Shown here one piece after another: positions 9,756 through 23,260 of a DNA stretch of 64,000 bases. Under the pieces are notes generated by a model. The model saw only the letters and a list, made by a program, of their open reading frames with translations, was not told the origin of the DNA and did no database searches. Source of the DNA: Rhodamnia argentea. Taxonomy: Eukaryota; Streptophyta; Magnoliopsida; Myrtales; Myrtaceae. The stretch spans positions 1,694,501 to 1,758,500 of the forward strand of contig NC_063160.1 in assembly GCF_020921035.1 (NCBI RefSeq). Reading direction: 5' to 3'. The first letter of the stretch is position 1. Each line of letters opens with the position of its first letter. Both the position numbers and the translations under genes were made by a program.

Positions 9756-12292
9756 TGTCGCGACCTAAAATTTGGAAATTTCGTGCTAATGGATTATTAA
9801 GTTAATTAATTAAATGAATTGACTAACCTAACTCGAACTCTCCGAAGTTCATACCAAATCGCAACTTAATATACAAAAATTTTTTAATTAGAGTTGCCAC
9901 TAATCGTTTTTGGTAGGTCGATTAGAAATCTAAGTAAATTAGCGAAAGAGCTAAATTACTTCTACGAACCAAAGATTAAGAACTCGGGGACTTGATTACG
10001 CTAGATTACTCTAACGTCCTTTCGGTACCATTTTATTTCATGAAAAATTTTTGTCGGGCAACATTAATTGATTTTGACTTAAGTCACTAACAAAGGCTAT
10101 CGTGCGATTGCACAATCAATTAATTGAACATCTAGAAGTCAAGGTAATTGCAGGAAGCATATGCCAAAACAAATTGTTCTCACTTTTGAATTTTCGCTTT
10201 TTAATGGGATAAAGACTAACCTATATTCAATGCATGAATTTAATCTAAGATGCAAATGAATTAAATAAAATACAAGGAAATCCCGAGCATGCATATGAAA
10301 TTAATTTAATTAACTACGTGACTAACCTAGATGACATGCAATTAAATGAAACTAATGTACAAATGATGATACGGTCTAATTAAATTGACTACATGACTTA
10401 CGAATTAATTGAAGACCTAAACAATGAAAATTCTATATGATCTAACCTAGCATGCAAATGACATAGCAAGCTTTGTTTTAATTTTGTATTTTCGGATTAA
10501 TGAATGACCCTAAATAAAAATATGCCTAAAGATAATTATCTTACATATTTTAGGGTTTAAATTTGCCTAATCCCCAACATATTAAAGATAAATTATTTTA
10601 AACATGAAAATCTACTCAAATGTGCTGATTCTATCCTAAAATGCAAATCTAAATTAACTCATTCTAAAATTAATAAAACGTACGAATATCTACATGATTT
10701 TAATTTAAGGATGCGACTTTATCTAAAATGTAATGTAATATCTTTTAGAATTTTAAATATCACACAAAAGAATATTCATTGTAAAGATATTATGACAATC
10801 AAATCAAGTGGACATATCAACCGATTTTTGAAAATATTTCGCGAATATTCGAGTCAATCTTTAATTCGTAATCCTATCGAACTCAAATCATTGCTCGTGT
10901 GGCAAGTTGTGGATTAGGAGATTTTCCTAATCGATCATATTTTGAAAGATTTTTGATATCTTGAGTATCTTCAAGAAATTTTCAAGAAAAGATTTTGAAA
11001 TTTTTAGATTTTATTCCAATCAAATCTTTCAAACTAGGCAAGTCATATATTGCACAACAAAAATCCCAAAATATTCAATTTAGACACAATCCAGCAATTC
11101 AGGTAATCAAATATTGCGATATTCTAAATCAAGCAACGGAATTTTAAGATATGCAATCTAACATTCAATCCATGCAAAGTAGACAAAACAATATTTAACA
11201 TATTCAGATTAGGAAATATACCTAATACCGCAAGGATGTTCTCCAATTTGAATTTGCTCCGAAAAATTGCGATCCAAAACTTGAACTGATTGGCTCGGTA
11301 CGGAGGCTTACATGATTCGGTGAGCGCAAATTTCTTTGGAAAGACTTGGGAATTGCTTCGCTTGAAAATTCGTCGGCTTGGTGCTAGTACAAAAGAACTT
11401 GCGGAACTTGGTTTGGGATTGGAACACCACCGTTGTCTCAGATCGTGGCCGAACTCTTGGGCACATGCGACTTGCGATGGAATTGCAACTGATCAGGGAG
11501 GTCAGCTATGTTCTTAACATCACCTAAACACAGCAGGCACAAATTGTTATCATGATGGACTTGTCAAATTCACGTGTAATCTCTCTTTGACTTTTTTTTT
11601 GCCTCTTAGTCACAGTGGATGACCTCTCTAGCACCATATTCTCTGGACCTCGCTGGACGAAAGTCTCTCTTTTGTTTTTTTTTATGAATCTTCTACCTTG
11701 CGGTGTGCTGTGAACTTGAAGCCTCCCTTTTTCACAGTACGAAGCTCACTTTTTGCACCAACCCTCCCACTGGACGAAGCTCCCTCCCCCTCTCTCTCTC
11801 TCTCTCTCTCTCTCACCGGATGAAGCTATTCTGTTTTCTTCTCTCTTTTTCGTGTCTTTTGGGATTGGGACGTGCGAAAACCTCCCCCGCTTTGCCAGTT
11901 AAGATCTATTCTTAAAAAAAAAAATCGATTTTGGTTCACCAAATCTCCCCTTCTCTAACCGATATCACTTTGATGGCTGACAAGTTCGGGCGTTCTTCTA
12001 TCTCTAGCCTAATAAACAGCACCATATGAACCTTGGCCGGCCTAGCCCCGGCATCTCCACTGCGAAGAAAAGGATCCACTTCTCCGCGCACTTAGTCCAA
12101 TCCGTTTTATCTCGTCTATCGTCGGTCGAATGCAACTATATGCATGCTATAAAAATAAAATGAAATGAAATGAACTAGGTGCAAACTATATGCAAGATGA
12201 TTTAATTGTTTTTTGTAATGACTAAAGTGAATCCCTAATTTTTATGCAAAAGTTAATCACTAAAAGAGATGGCTAAAATTTAGGTGTCAACA
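9756..12292. mobile_element. solo LTR (about 2.5 kb), Ty3/gypsy-like
   Basis: Seen: begins TGTCGCGACCTAAAATTT and ends AAATTTAGGTGTCAACA, so the ends are TGT...ACA and imperfectly inverted (the right end read inward is TGTTGACACCTAAATTTT). The 5-mer TAGTT lies immediately outside both ends (9751-9755 and 12293-12297). There is no internal gag/pol frame, and no second copy of the terminal sequence inside, so it is read as one LTR left after recombination. A (CT)n tract sits at about 11791-11813. Assignment to Ty3/gypsy rests on LTR length and terminal style (inference). Confidence 0.8.
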
Positions 12293-12297
12293 TAGTT

Positions 12298-13521
12298 GAT
12301 GGCCCAATTGAGTTCCAAATTCAAGTTTAAGAACTTCATGAGATTAAACTGTACATTTACCACTATTGACATTCGAAAGATTAGTCTTTTAAGTACTTCC
12401 CTTTCAAATTATTTGGTGCATCCAAAAGTTCAGCAAAGTTTTGTCAAGACAAGTCAATATTTGCTCATATTTGAGCAAATGCACGTGACCGGTAGGTGAG
12501 ATGGAAAATGGACATCAACCAGGCAAAATGCTCTAATTTCTATAAGTACGCCAGAAGTAATTAAGGGGAAAAAAGGATCAACCGAAAGGGTGTCGTTTCA
12601 TCAAAAGTTGTCCACTGCAGATCGTATTGCGACAAGTAGGACGGTTGGCGGCAACTGAACCACCAAGTCAGAAATACGAAGCAATACTTGGTCTGGAGGT
12701 CTTGGTTGCATTTCCACTCAAAATGTTTGGGCAGCGCCGGTTCAATTGAATGGTTTACAATTGAATTGAAATTATGTGCAATACGGTCATCATCAAACCG
12801 AGCCCCGATCTTCACGCCAGTTGCGAAATTGTTAACCCGTTGCTATCTCGGGATAATGTCCTCACAAATTACAAAACCGTCATTCTTTTCCTCTCCGTGT
12901 TTTGCAAGGCTAAAAGCTAAACCGACCAAAATATTTGGATAAGTGAAACGTTCGCATTCGTATATATATATTTGCTTTCTTTTTTCCTCAACAAACGAAG
13001 TGGGTGCAAAATTCTGGATCGAGTAAAGCAAAAATTGACAGCATGAACAATTTTTCCAGTCACAAATTTAAATCTGAGAAAGCTCAGTCTAATGTTCTAC
13101 TTCATTCTTGTGGTCCTAACCTACGTGCCCCACCTTTGTACAACAAAAATCAGGTTTTGCCTTTACTTGATGCTCGATTCCAAGTCCCTTTAGAGAATGA
13201 TATTAGTAAGTACCCAATCCACCACCAACATTCATTTTCTTTTGTCTTGTATTTGTTGTGGAAATTTCGGTTTCATATTTTCGATTAATCACATTCGTAT
13301 TTTGACCTTCGATTTTCTTCATGTTAGGTCTTGCGATGATTCGAATTTCAATTATGTGAAAAATTGAGATTAGATTCATTACCCTATGAGGGTGTTGGCA
13401 AGTAGACCAACTCCAATCCCCCCTCCCACCCAACATTCTCTCTCCCCCTCTCTCTCTCTCTCCCGCTAACCTTTTATTTCCATTCCTAATATCCGTAGCG
13501 TAACTCCACAATCTCTTTAAG
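12298..13521. other. intergenic, no gene seen
   Basis: Mixed AT-rich sequence. Short open frames on both strands lack motifs. No inverted-repeat element was recognised. Confidence 0.5.
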
Positions 13522-13529
13522 AGTAGACT

Positions 13530-13886
13530 TCTCTCCCCTCCCAATTTAGATTTAGGTTTAAATCTAGGAATTTTACTCACATGAGCTAGATCTAAATATA
13601 GATCCGAGAGTTCCTTATAAGTACTTGATGTGTGTTCTTTCAACATATTAGCGTTGGAATTACTGCTCAGCGATGGTAATGAGAGCATCAATCCTAGTTG
13701 TGCACCGCAAGCCGTTACAAAGGGATAAGAGTGTGTTTTCAACTGGAGAGTGTGCTTTATTATATGCTTTATGGTATTTGTTTTGATCTGCAGTTATTTG
13801 GGATATGCTAGGCTAATCCCTCTATGTAACTCTCGAATATTATTATGCTTAATGAAAAGAAATTCTCTTTCGACAAAAAAAAAAAA
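13530..13886 (+). mobile_element. short polyadenylated retroposon (LINE 3' end or SINE-like)
   Basis: About 357 bp ending in an A-run (13875-13887) preceded by AATGAAAAGAAATTCTC. The 8-mer AGTAGACT occurs just before the insert (13522-13529) and just after the A-run (13887-13894, sharing one A), a fitting target duplication for target-primed reverse transcription. I see no clear Pol III A/B boxes, so a 5'-truncated LINE is the preferred reading. The antisense open frame across it is not treated as a gene. Confidence 0.6.
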
Positions 13887-13894
13887 AGTAGACT

Positions 13895-14570
13895 GTGCTC
13901 TTGGTGATCAAATTAATTTCTGAGGTCGTATATAATAGCTTGCGCAATAACTATTTGTACATTGAATTCAACAAGTTTGAAAAGATAAAATCCGCGTCCG
14001 ACATTATTGTTTCAAGACCCTCTTTGTACCTAAGTTAGTTTTCGAAGCACTAATCTTTTGATAGTGTGGTAAAAAAATTTATGTATAGTTCTTGTTTTTG
14101 TCATACATTACACTAGTATATGTCATCATTACAATGCTAAATGTATAATTGCCCGACGGCCGGATTAGCCGATGTTGTTCCATTTCCATGTGATGACAAA
14201 AATTGCCGCCCTAAATAATTGAAACCCTAGCTTAGCTTGAAATCTACCTTTTCTCCTTTACTGTTTTTCATTTTTATTTTATTCTATCTTTACTTTTATC
14301 ATTATTAGAAATTGACTCGATGGCAAACATGTGAATACAGGCCAAGAAAAAAAAGAGGCATCCACGTCGTTCATTTTCTATTGTGGGATTAGATATCCTT
14401 TGACCATGGTTTTCCATACAAAAATGCGCACGGAAACTTATGTTAAATTATATTGATTGTAATTGTCAATTCTGAACTTTAGTCTTGATGTTCTGTATTT
14501 TTCACATCGATGTGCGCACAAATGAATAGTTGATTGTCATTGCTTGGAGAGGATATTTCGCAACCCTTTC
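13895..14570. other. intergenic, no gene seen
   Basis: AT-rich spacer between the retroposon and the 600-bp tandem duplication. Confidence 0.5.
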
Positions 14571-14635
14571 AGAAGTAAGTGAAAAAACTTCATTTATTTA
14601 AAACTCTCTCTTTGGAAAAAAGAAGAAAACTGTTT

Positions 14636-15039
14636 GGAAAAAATTCCAAATAAGAACCCGAAGGCCATATTTTCTCAAATAAGGACATGAAGTGGACTTT
14701 ATTTCAACTAAGGGTCTAAAGTGCTCTCATTGTTTTAAAGAAAAGCATAACCAAGGGTATTTTCGTCATTTATATTTTCTAAATTTTTTCCTTCCTTTTC
14801 GTTGATGGCCGGTCTCGGATGATGATCGACCACCAGCAAGAGTTGGGCAAGGCCGTTGAGGGCCGACCTCACCTACCGCAACAAAGGAAAAAAATGAGAA
14901 AATGAAAAGAAAAAAGATAAAGAAATTAAAAGAATTGACAGAAATGGCCTCGATCAAGCCCTTATTTGAAATAAAGTATACTTTAGGCCCTTATTTGAGA
15001 AAATTAGAGCACTTCAGCCCTTGATTTGGAAATTTTCCA
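14636..15039. mobile_element. Mutator-like MITE, family C
   Basis: 404 bp. Termini GGAAAAAATTCCAAATAAG and, read inward from the right, GGAAAATTTCCAAATCAAG. Flanked by AAACTGTTT (14627-14635) and AAACTATTT (15040-15048), an 8/9 target duplication. A GC-rich core with GGCCGGTC and GAGGGCCGACC lies at about 14804-14878. No coding capacity. Confidence 0.8.
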
Positions 15040-15235
15040 AACTATTTTAAGCATCGAAAATTATGAAATATCCGAGGTAAATATTGTTCAAATGACAAAC
15101 CGGAATACGTAATCGCAACATATTTACCCAAAATTAATTTTGTGGGAAGGTAAATATCGTTATTGCTTTTAGAAGTAAGTGAAAAAACTTCATTTACTTA
15201 AAACTCTCTCTTTGAAAAAAAGAAGAAAATTGTTC

Positions 15236-15622
15236 GGAAAATTTTCAAATAAGAGCATGAAGTGCCATCTTTTCTTAAATAAAGGTATGAAGTAGACTTT
15301 ATTTCAACTAAAGGCGTGAAGTACCCTCATTATTTCAAAGAAGGGCCTAAATAAGGGTATTTTCGTCATTTATATTTTCTAAAAATTATCCCTGCCTTTT
15401 CACTAATGGCCGGCCATCGGTGAGGGCTAGGCGAGGTTGTCGATGGCCGACCTCACCTACCGCAACAAAGAAAAAAGGAAATGAGAAAATGAAAAGAAAA
15501 AAGGAAAAAATTAATAAAATGACTAAAATGCCCTTGATCATGCCCTTATTTGAAACAAGGTACATTTAAGGCCATTATTTGAGAAAATTAGGACACTTCA
15601 GTCCCCTATTTGGAATTTTTTC
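15236..15622. mobile_element. Mutator-like MITE, family C (duplicate copy)
   Basis: The counterpart of 14636-15039 in the second tandem unit, with the same arms, core and right flank AAACTATTT (15623-15631). The left flank has drifted to AAATTGTTC. It arose by segmental duplication, not by separate insertion, because the flanking host DNA is duplicated with it. Confidence 0.8.
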
Positions 15623-15745
15623 AAACTATTTTAAGCATAAAAATTATGAAATATTTGCGATAAATATCATTAAAATGATCGGCGCAACTGCGACATATTT
15701 ATCTAAAATTAATTTTGTAAGAAGGTGAATATTGTTAAAATAAAA

Positions 15746-16440
15746 AACCAGTAGCCGTAGCTTTGATATATTCACCCCAAAATCAATTTTCATTAGAAAT
15801 CTTAAACCGGTATCTACATAACACATTTACTAAGTATTAATGTTTGTCACACCAAAAGGCACCAACTAATATCCCCAAACCCAAATCTACCCTCCACTTC
15901 AAATCCTAAATTGGTAAGCAAGTGTGGACTTGGATGAGGAGTGCCCGTTTAGATTTTTTCTCAAGATGAAAGTAAGTTATTGGGATAAATGTGTCACAAA
16001 ATCGCATTACCTCAAATTGGGATTTAAATGTTTTGTAAAGTCGAAGTGTGCAAGTGACAAAATTCAAGAAAATTAGATTCTTTCTTGTGATTTTTTTGGG
16101 TTACGAGAGATAGATCCGATGACTCTAGCCGATAGTTAAAGCGCTACCAGTACTAGTCGATCCTCCTAAGCAACCCGTAATTTTTTCGATTTTTGAGATG
16201 TCCATTTTGTGTTGGGCTTTCAATTTTGTGGATGTTGAGCCAAAAATAATCTCGGACAACTCGAATTAATTAAAAGAAATAAATTTGCGAATTTTCTTAA
16301 ATAGGAGTCACAAAAAGTAGAAATCCAATATATGGTGAGTGTGTGAGGGTGAGGAAAAGGCTGTCATCCAGGTCACCCTATCATTTCTCTTGGTGGTGAA
16401 ATAATTCCCGTCCTCTAAAAATTTTCTCAAATTTAGCAGT
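15746..16440. other. upstream region of actin gene 1
   Basis: AT-rich spacer, then from about 16340 sequence resembling the corresponding region before actin gene 2 (GTGAGGGTGAGG, CAGGTCAC, CTATCATTTCTC). The shared block marks the conserved promoter of the duplicated actin unit. Confidence 0.55.
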
Positions 16441-16503
16441 CTCTCTCATTTCATTTGCATTTCGAGATCCATCTGAGCCCCTCTCTCTCTTTCGCTCACT
16501 CCC

Positions 16504-16511
16504 TATATATA
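16504..16511 (+). promoter_or_regulatory. TATA box of actin gene 1
   Basis: TATATATA in a CT-rich promoter, about 155 nt upstream of the leader-intron donor at 16667. It fits a start near 16535-16545. The aligned promoter of actin gene 2 lacks this element. Confidence 0.65.
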
Positions 16512-17443
16512 GACGCACACGCTCGCTTGCCATCTCCGTCTCTTGTTAGTCTCTTCTTTGAAGTTTTCCGTCGCATCGGCCGTCAGAATCGCGAGAAAAG
16601 CCAGAGCCGCCGTGATTCGGAGGTGGGTTTTGGTTCTTCTCCATCTTTCGGACCTCCCCGATCCAGGTATAGCTCCGATCTGCGTTAAAGTTTCCTTCTT
16701 TCGTTGATTTGGTCTTAGATCTGGATGCTGCAATTGTGGGTTTCGTCCCGCCTTCTTTTTTTTTTTTTTTTTTTTTCTTGGTTGGTTGCCGGCGAGTTTT
16801 CGTTGCTTCTGCGTGGATCGGATCGGATGCGTTGCGATTTGGGACGATGAGATTCGTATGTGGAAATGTTGGTGGACGTCTGTTCGATTTTTGAAACTTT
16901 ATCGGCTGATTTCTTGGTTTTTGCGGGTGTGGGTGTTGCCGATCTATGCTCTGTAGCAATTTATTTGAGTGAATCGAGGCTCAGCTCATCGGTTGACGAT
17001 AGATCCTATCAAGTGTCTTGCTTCCCATTGAATTATATGCGGCTAATTGTCTCTTGCATGATTCGGTGCGTTGATCTGTTTGGTATCGTTTTTACGTTTC
17101 TTGATCCGTGTGTGGTTTGATTGTAGACAGATTTATGTTTTTCAATTCTTTCGGTTTAGAGAATTGTATTTTACTTGGAACTGTTTCAATTTCTAAAGAT
17201 GAATGATTTGGACTGAAAGGGAAAAAGGATTCTTGATCCTTGAATTGTAAAAGCTTAAATCAACAGAAGGGTCTGAAAGAAATAAAAAATTTATTGCTTT
17301 CGAATTCACATCTTATGGCAATCAAGAGAAATGTTGGAAACGTTGAAATGCTCCTCTTGTTCATTTTAAGTTGCTAGTAATCTTTTGTGACTTGGTTGGT
17401 CTCATCATTTGTGTAGCTATTTGCAGGTTAATATTTCTTAAAG

Positions 17444-18935
<1,492 letters not shown>

Positions 18936-19340
18936 ATCCAATAAAGTCGAAGTCTTGGTGAGTCCTTATGTTGTGGTTTCCTGTTGTTCCATGTGAACTC
19001 AAGCTTCATTACTTAGAGACGGAAATGGTGGAGAGCATGTTGGGAGTTTTTATGTACCATAGCTGTTCGAGAAGTATGATTCAGATTTTTATCGCCATGT
19101 CTGAGAAGCAAGGTTGTTGAAGTCCCTCTCTGAATGTGGCGAGCAGAACATTGGTTTTGAAGTTGTTGCTAGTCAGCCAGTCTCTTTCTAGGATGTTTTA
19201 AGAGGAGCTGGGAGTGTTGTTTTTTCTTTACTTTGTATGCTCATCTTGGTGATATATAAGTTTTTTTCCCCTGGAACAGTAATGTTAATATTGTGTGAGG
19301 AATATTGTATGCGGTTTGAGGTTGGTTACTCATCAAAGTT
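18936..19340 (+). other. probable 3' UTR of actin gene 1
   Basis: T/G-rich sequence that still aligns in patches (GCATGTTGGGAGTTT, then GTTGTTGCTAGTCA-like) with the region after actin gene 2 (27774-28170). This shows that the duplicated unit includes the 3' UTR. Confidence 0.6.
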
Positions 19341-21274
19341 TCTCAAGTAGAGATCTGTTTCTATCTGTTATAATCTCGTCTCTTGTTCCGAACCTGCTGT
19401 GCACGGGGTGTAGTTGCTAGCATTTTGGCTGAGACTCGGGGCGAAAAGTGTACTCCGATATCTGCATTTCTTGATGTAATTTTCGCTCGAACTTGCTTTG
19501 TCTATCTTGTCTGTTGGAACCGAGAAAGCGCGTAACCTGTTTGGAAAACGGAGAGAAATTCGATCGATCTGAGCTTACTGTGGTGCCTATTGTCATGTTG
19601 TGGGGAGAAGTTTCGTATGCATTGTCAGTGTCACAAGAGGTGTTTGTGGTGAATCAATGGTCTCTTAACTTGGCTCTTGCTAATTTCCTGTTTCCACCTT
19701 CTTCTGGATCCTACAAATGTACTGTGAAGGGTCATGGCAGGTTTGTAGAAAATTATGTCCTTCAAAATGCTACCATACAAAGAAAGTGTGTTTGAACAAG
19801 GACCTAGGCAGTTTTAGCAAGAGCGAAAAAGTAAAAAATAATCGCTTACGCAAGCCGATCGGCGAAGATTTGAATCATAATATTTGAATAATAATATTGT
19901 TTGAGACTAAATTGGTCATTTGATAACATTTTTTTAGGAAAAGATCTACTCTGGATATTCTTTTGAGAAATTGGCCCTATTTGAGATTCTTATTAAAAAA
20001 ATTTCCTTTTCGTTGCTGCTAAAATTAATTGAGTTAATACGTTGAAAAATATCTAAACTTGTACTTCATGATAAGTTTATTTCAAATTAATTTTGTGATC
20101 ACTAAAAATTTTAAATTGATACACCTATGATGAATTTATCCTTCATTAGTTTTCATTAAATTTTTCCGTTAAACTGTTAAATTGGATGATACGTAGCGGT
20201 TTACGGACGTATCAATTTATGATTTTAAAGCTTCGTTTGTCATAGATGTACCGATGTAGATCTTTGATAGTAAAAAATAATTAGTTTGTGGTAAATTTGT
20301 CATAAGTGTACCAGTTTAATATTTTTTTATTTAAGAAAATTAATTTGAAATAAATTTTTCATATGTGTGTATTTTTGTGATATTAATTCAATTTAATTTA
20401 AAATTTGATTTCAGTGGGTTTTTATGCATAAACATGTTAGAGAGGTAAATGCCTAGCAATAAAACAAACGAACTAATGCTGCTCCATGTGATTGACAGAG
20501 ACAAATATACCGCCAAGAATAATTTAAGCATAGCTTGGAATCTAGTTTTTCCTCACTAATTTTTTGTTTTTTTTCAATTTCTTTTAAAAACTTTTCAAAT
20601 TCACATTCCCCCCAAACTGCACAAAATCCTAGACAATTTCAAAAGAATTCAAGAGCTCCCCCAACAAGATCCCCTTTGAATATTCCTTTCCATTCCAACC
20701 CTCAAATTTGAAATCCTCGGACTCTGGTCTTTTTGGACCACATGGCATTGTCCCTTGCTCCGTTAGTGGCGCCCCCAACCCAACATATGTGTGGATGTGA
20801 CTATTGCTCATTTAATTGTTTCAAGTGCATCAAACAATTCAATTTTCTTTTTCTTTTTTCTACCTTTTCTCATATATCTCTGGCTATTTTCGTAGTGCTA
20901 TATTTATACGTACACGCAACAAAATACATTGAGGGGTTGGATAAAAATCCATCCTTTCCTAACAAATTCCAAATTACTTTAGTATTGTTTTCTATTTATA
21001 ATTAGTTGGTCAAGCTCGGAAGAATACGAAAAAGAGCGAGTACATAGTTTTCTGATTTTAGTAGTCGAAGTAAATTAATGGTTAGTGAAATGAGAAGTGA
21101 TTTTTTAAAAGTAATTTTAGTGTTTTTTTTTTCCTAAAACTTTGTATTATTGAAATAAAAGTGTGGGATATTTTAGTTGATTTATCAATCGTGAGATTTT
21201 AGAACTTATTTAATTTCATTAGCCCCACACACATGCCTGTGAAAGAGAATGTAAATGTAAAGGATGATATTTTA
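19341..21274. other. intergenic, with a fold-back repeat
   Basis: AT-rich spacer. The frame at 19493-19795 has no motif and probably lies in transcript-downstream DNA. A fold-back repeat is at 20042-20390 (listed separately). I see no gene. Confidence 0.5.
20042..20390. repeat. fold-back (inverted) repeat, about 350 bp
   Basis: The left arm contains TTATTTCAAATTAATTTTGTG and AAATTGATACACCTATGA; the right arm read backwards contains TTATTTCAAATTAATTTTC and AACTGGTACACTTATGAC. Resembles the arms of family D elements. Ends are approximate. Confidence 0.55.
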
Positions 21275-22137
21275 GGGTGCGCATGGTAATACTTCTAAAA
21301 GTGAATTTCTGCTCCAAAAGTGCTTCTGGAGCATAAATTCATTTGATAATTTAACTTCTGAAACGGAAATTCGTTTGATAAAAATTTTTACTTCGAAATG
21401 AATTTCTACTTCTCAAGTGAATTTTCACTTCTAAAATTGTTTTTCCCAATTTGAGAAATTAAAAAAGTCGTTTCTCAACTCAAGAAGTACTTCTTGCCTC
21501 ACCATTTTTCATTACGCCGTCACCCTCTTTTCATTACGCCTCTCTCGCCTAATCACTCCGCCGCCATCGTCGCCCACCTCCGCCAACCACCAACCTCCGC
21601 CGACTATCGCCGCCTCCCGTCGCCCGTCGCCACCGGCGGCCGCCGACCACGCCCAACCCTCGTCGACCCTCACTCGCCGCTAGTTGCCAACCCCTTCCGT
21701 CCACCGCACCCCCGGCCGACATCGCTCGCCGCCCACTGTCGCCCTCGTCAACCATTGCCCACAATGGGACGCCATCGACCTCCGCCCTCGGTCGACCGTC
21801 GGCCCCTACCGCCGACCGCCACCAACAGTTGTCGGCCGCCATCGCCATTGAGTCTTCATCTTTGGCCGCTCGAGTGAAAAATAAATAATAATTTTAATAA
21901 TAAAAATTATTTTTTTAAAGAAATTTAAAAAAATTAAGAATGAAGTAGAAATTTTTTGGCCACCGATAATAATTCTTCGCATAAGATTTTGTGTTAATAA
22001 TGTTCCATAAATAGAAATTTTCAACCGTTACCAAACTAATTTCATCGATAAAAAATCAACTTCTATAGTAGAAGTAAAAAAAATCAACTTATAATCAGAA
22101 GTTGATTTCTGAAATAGAAGTGTTGCCATGCGTGCCC
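21275..22137. mobile_element. PIF/Harbinger-type MITE, copy 2
   Basis: 863 bp. Termini GGGTGCGCATGGTAATACTT and, inward from the right, GGGCACGCATGGCAACACTT, with TTA directly outside both ends (21272-21274, 22138-22140). The arms are AT-rich with repeated AGAAGT/ACTTCT motifs; the core (about 21535-21870) is C/G-rich with many CCGCC repeats and gives a spurious proline-rich frame. It shares its arm sequence, in inverted orientation, with 39460-40140. Non-autonomous. Confidence 0.85.
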
Positions 22138-22288
22138 TTAGTGATTTTTTTCCGTAGTTTACATAGAATTGATAGGCTATAGCTGTCAAACGTTAACATG
22201 CTTCATCTCATAGATAATCTTTGGGATAAGAACAATGAAAGTGTCAAAAATTTCGTATGATGCTCACTTTGGTGTTAAAAGTTTTCTT

Positions 22289-22854
22289 TAGAGGCGAGCG
22301 AGCGGTTCAATGTTTCCTATAGGTTTTACGTGGAATGTGAAACCTATCTATCAAAATAGGTTTCTCATTTTTTGAAACCCGAAAACTGTCTTGTCACAGG
22401 TTCTAGGGTTGGGTATAGGGTCTATTTAGATTTCACTTGTATTCTTAATCGAATGATTGCGGTGAATCATCACTTATGATGACCACTTGTTGTTGCAACC
22501 CACTTGACAATAACTTATATTTATACTCGCGAATAAATACGAAACATTAACAAAGTGAAAATCTCAATTAAAAATATCACTGGCAATGAAAATTAAATTA
22601 GTGATTCCGGACTACACACTCATTATTGGATACCATGGAATATCGTAGGATCACGTGAAGATATATATCAAGCAAAACACAAAACTTGTTACAAGTTATA
22701 GGTTCCACCTACCTAGAACTTGAAACTTGCCCGTCATAATGGGTTCTCCAATTTTGGAACCCGAAGACTACACTGCAAACCACGGAATTTGAAACCGAAC
22801 GGGTTCCCCGCTAGTTCGATTCCAAGTTCTACCCTTGAACCATGAGCACCCCTA
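22289..22854. mobile_element. hAT-type MITE
   Basis: 566 bp. Termini TAGAGGCGAGCGAGCGGTTC and, inward from the right, TAGGGGTGCTCATGGTTC. The 8-mer GTTTTCTT flanks both ends exactly (22281-22288, 22855-22862). An 8-bp duplication with short terminal repeats of the (C/T)AGGGGTG type is diagnostic of hAT elements. The interior has repeated GGTTC/GAACC motifs and no transposase frame. Confidence 0.85.
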
Positions 22855-22944
22855 GTTTTCTTCATCTCACTTAAATATCAAATCGAAGAAGAAATGATTA
22901 TTTAAGTGCCTTAGGTGATAAATTTCAACCAAAAGTTTTAGGGA

Positions 22945-23260
22945 GTATTACCAAAAAAGACCTAAACCTATTGCTATTGTGTCAATTTAGTTTTAAACTT
23001 TTTTCTTGCCGATTGAGCCCTAAAACCTTTGTAATGGTGTCAATCCAGTCCATTTGACCGGCTGACATTGACATGTCAATTTTCAAAATATTGTGTTAAT
23101 ATTTTATGAATTTTTTAGTTATTATTTTAACAATTTTTATGTCTTGTTTTTTCTTTCTTTAAGGTTTGAGCCGACGGGAGTTTGCTGGCGACCTCCGCTG
23201 GCCCCCGGATGAGGGCTTACGACGCTTGCCTAGCCGTGGCGAGGCAAGCTGGGAGACAAC
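22945..23260. mobile_element. family D fold-back element, left part only
   Basis: Shows the family D arm phrases (GTCAATTTAGTTTTAAAC, GAGCCCTAAAACC, GACATTGACATGTCAATTTT) followed by a GC-rich core (23165-23255, GGCCCCCGGATGAGGGC, TGGCGAGGCAAGC). No matching right arm follows, so the element is truncated. Confidence 0.5.

Larger units (their letters stand above)
14571..15745. repeat. tandem duplication, 600-bp period
   Basis: Unit 1 is 14571-15170 and unit 2 is 15171 to about 15745. The shared start AGAAGTAAGTGAAAAAACTT is at 14571 and at 15171, exactly 600 bp apart, and similarity continues through an embedded Mutator-like MITE and its right flank (AAACTATTTTAAGCAT). A third, partial copy of the right-flank sequence seems to follow at about 15727-15795. 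The units differ by many substitutions, so the duplication is not recent. Confidence 0.8.

Noticed and set aside
9756-12292. A full-length LTR retrotransposon
   Set aside because: The terminal sequence is not repeated inside, and no gag, protease, integrase or reverse-transcriptase frame is present, so solo LTR fits better.
13203-13742. 179-aa minus-strand frame
   Set aside because: Crosses the retroposon boundary and target duplication, includes CT-repeat-derived Arg/Gly/Glu sequence, and has no motif or splice context.
21494-21877. 127-aa Pro/Arg-rich frame
   Set aside because: Entirely within the CCGCC-rich core of a PIF-type MITE; both strands are open because of composition.
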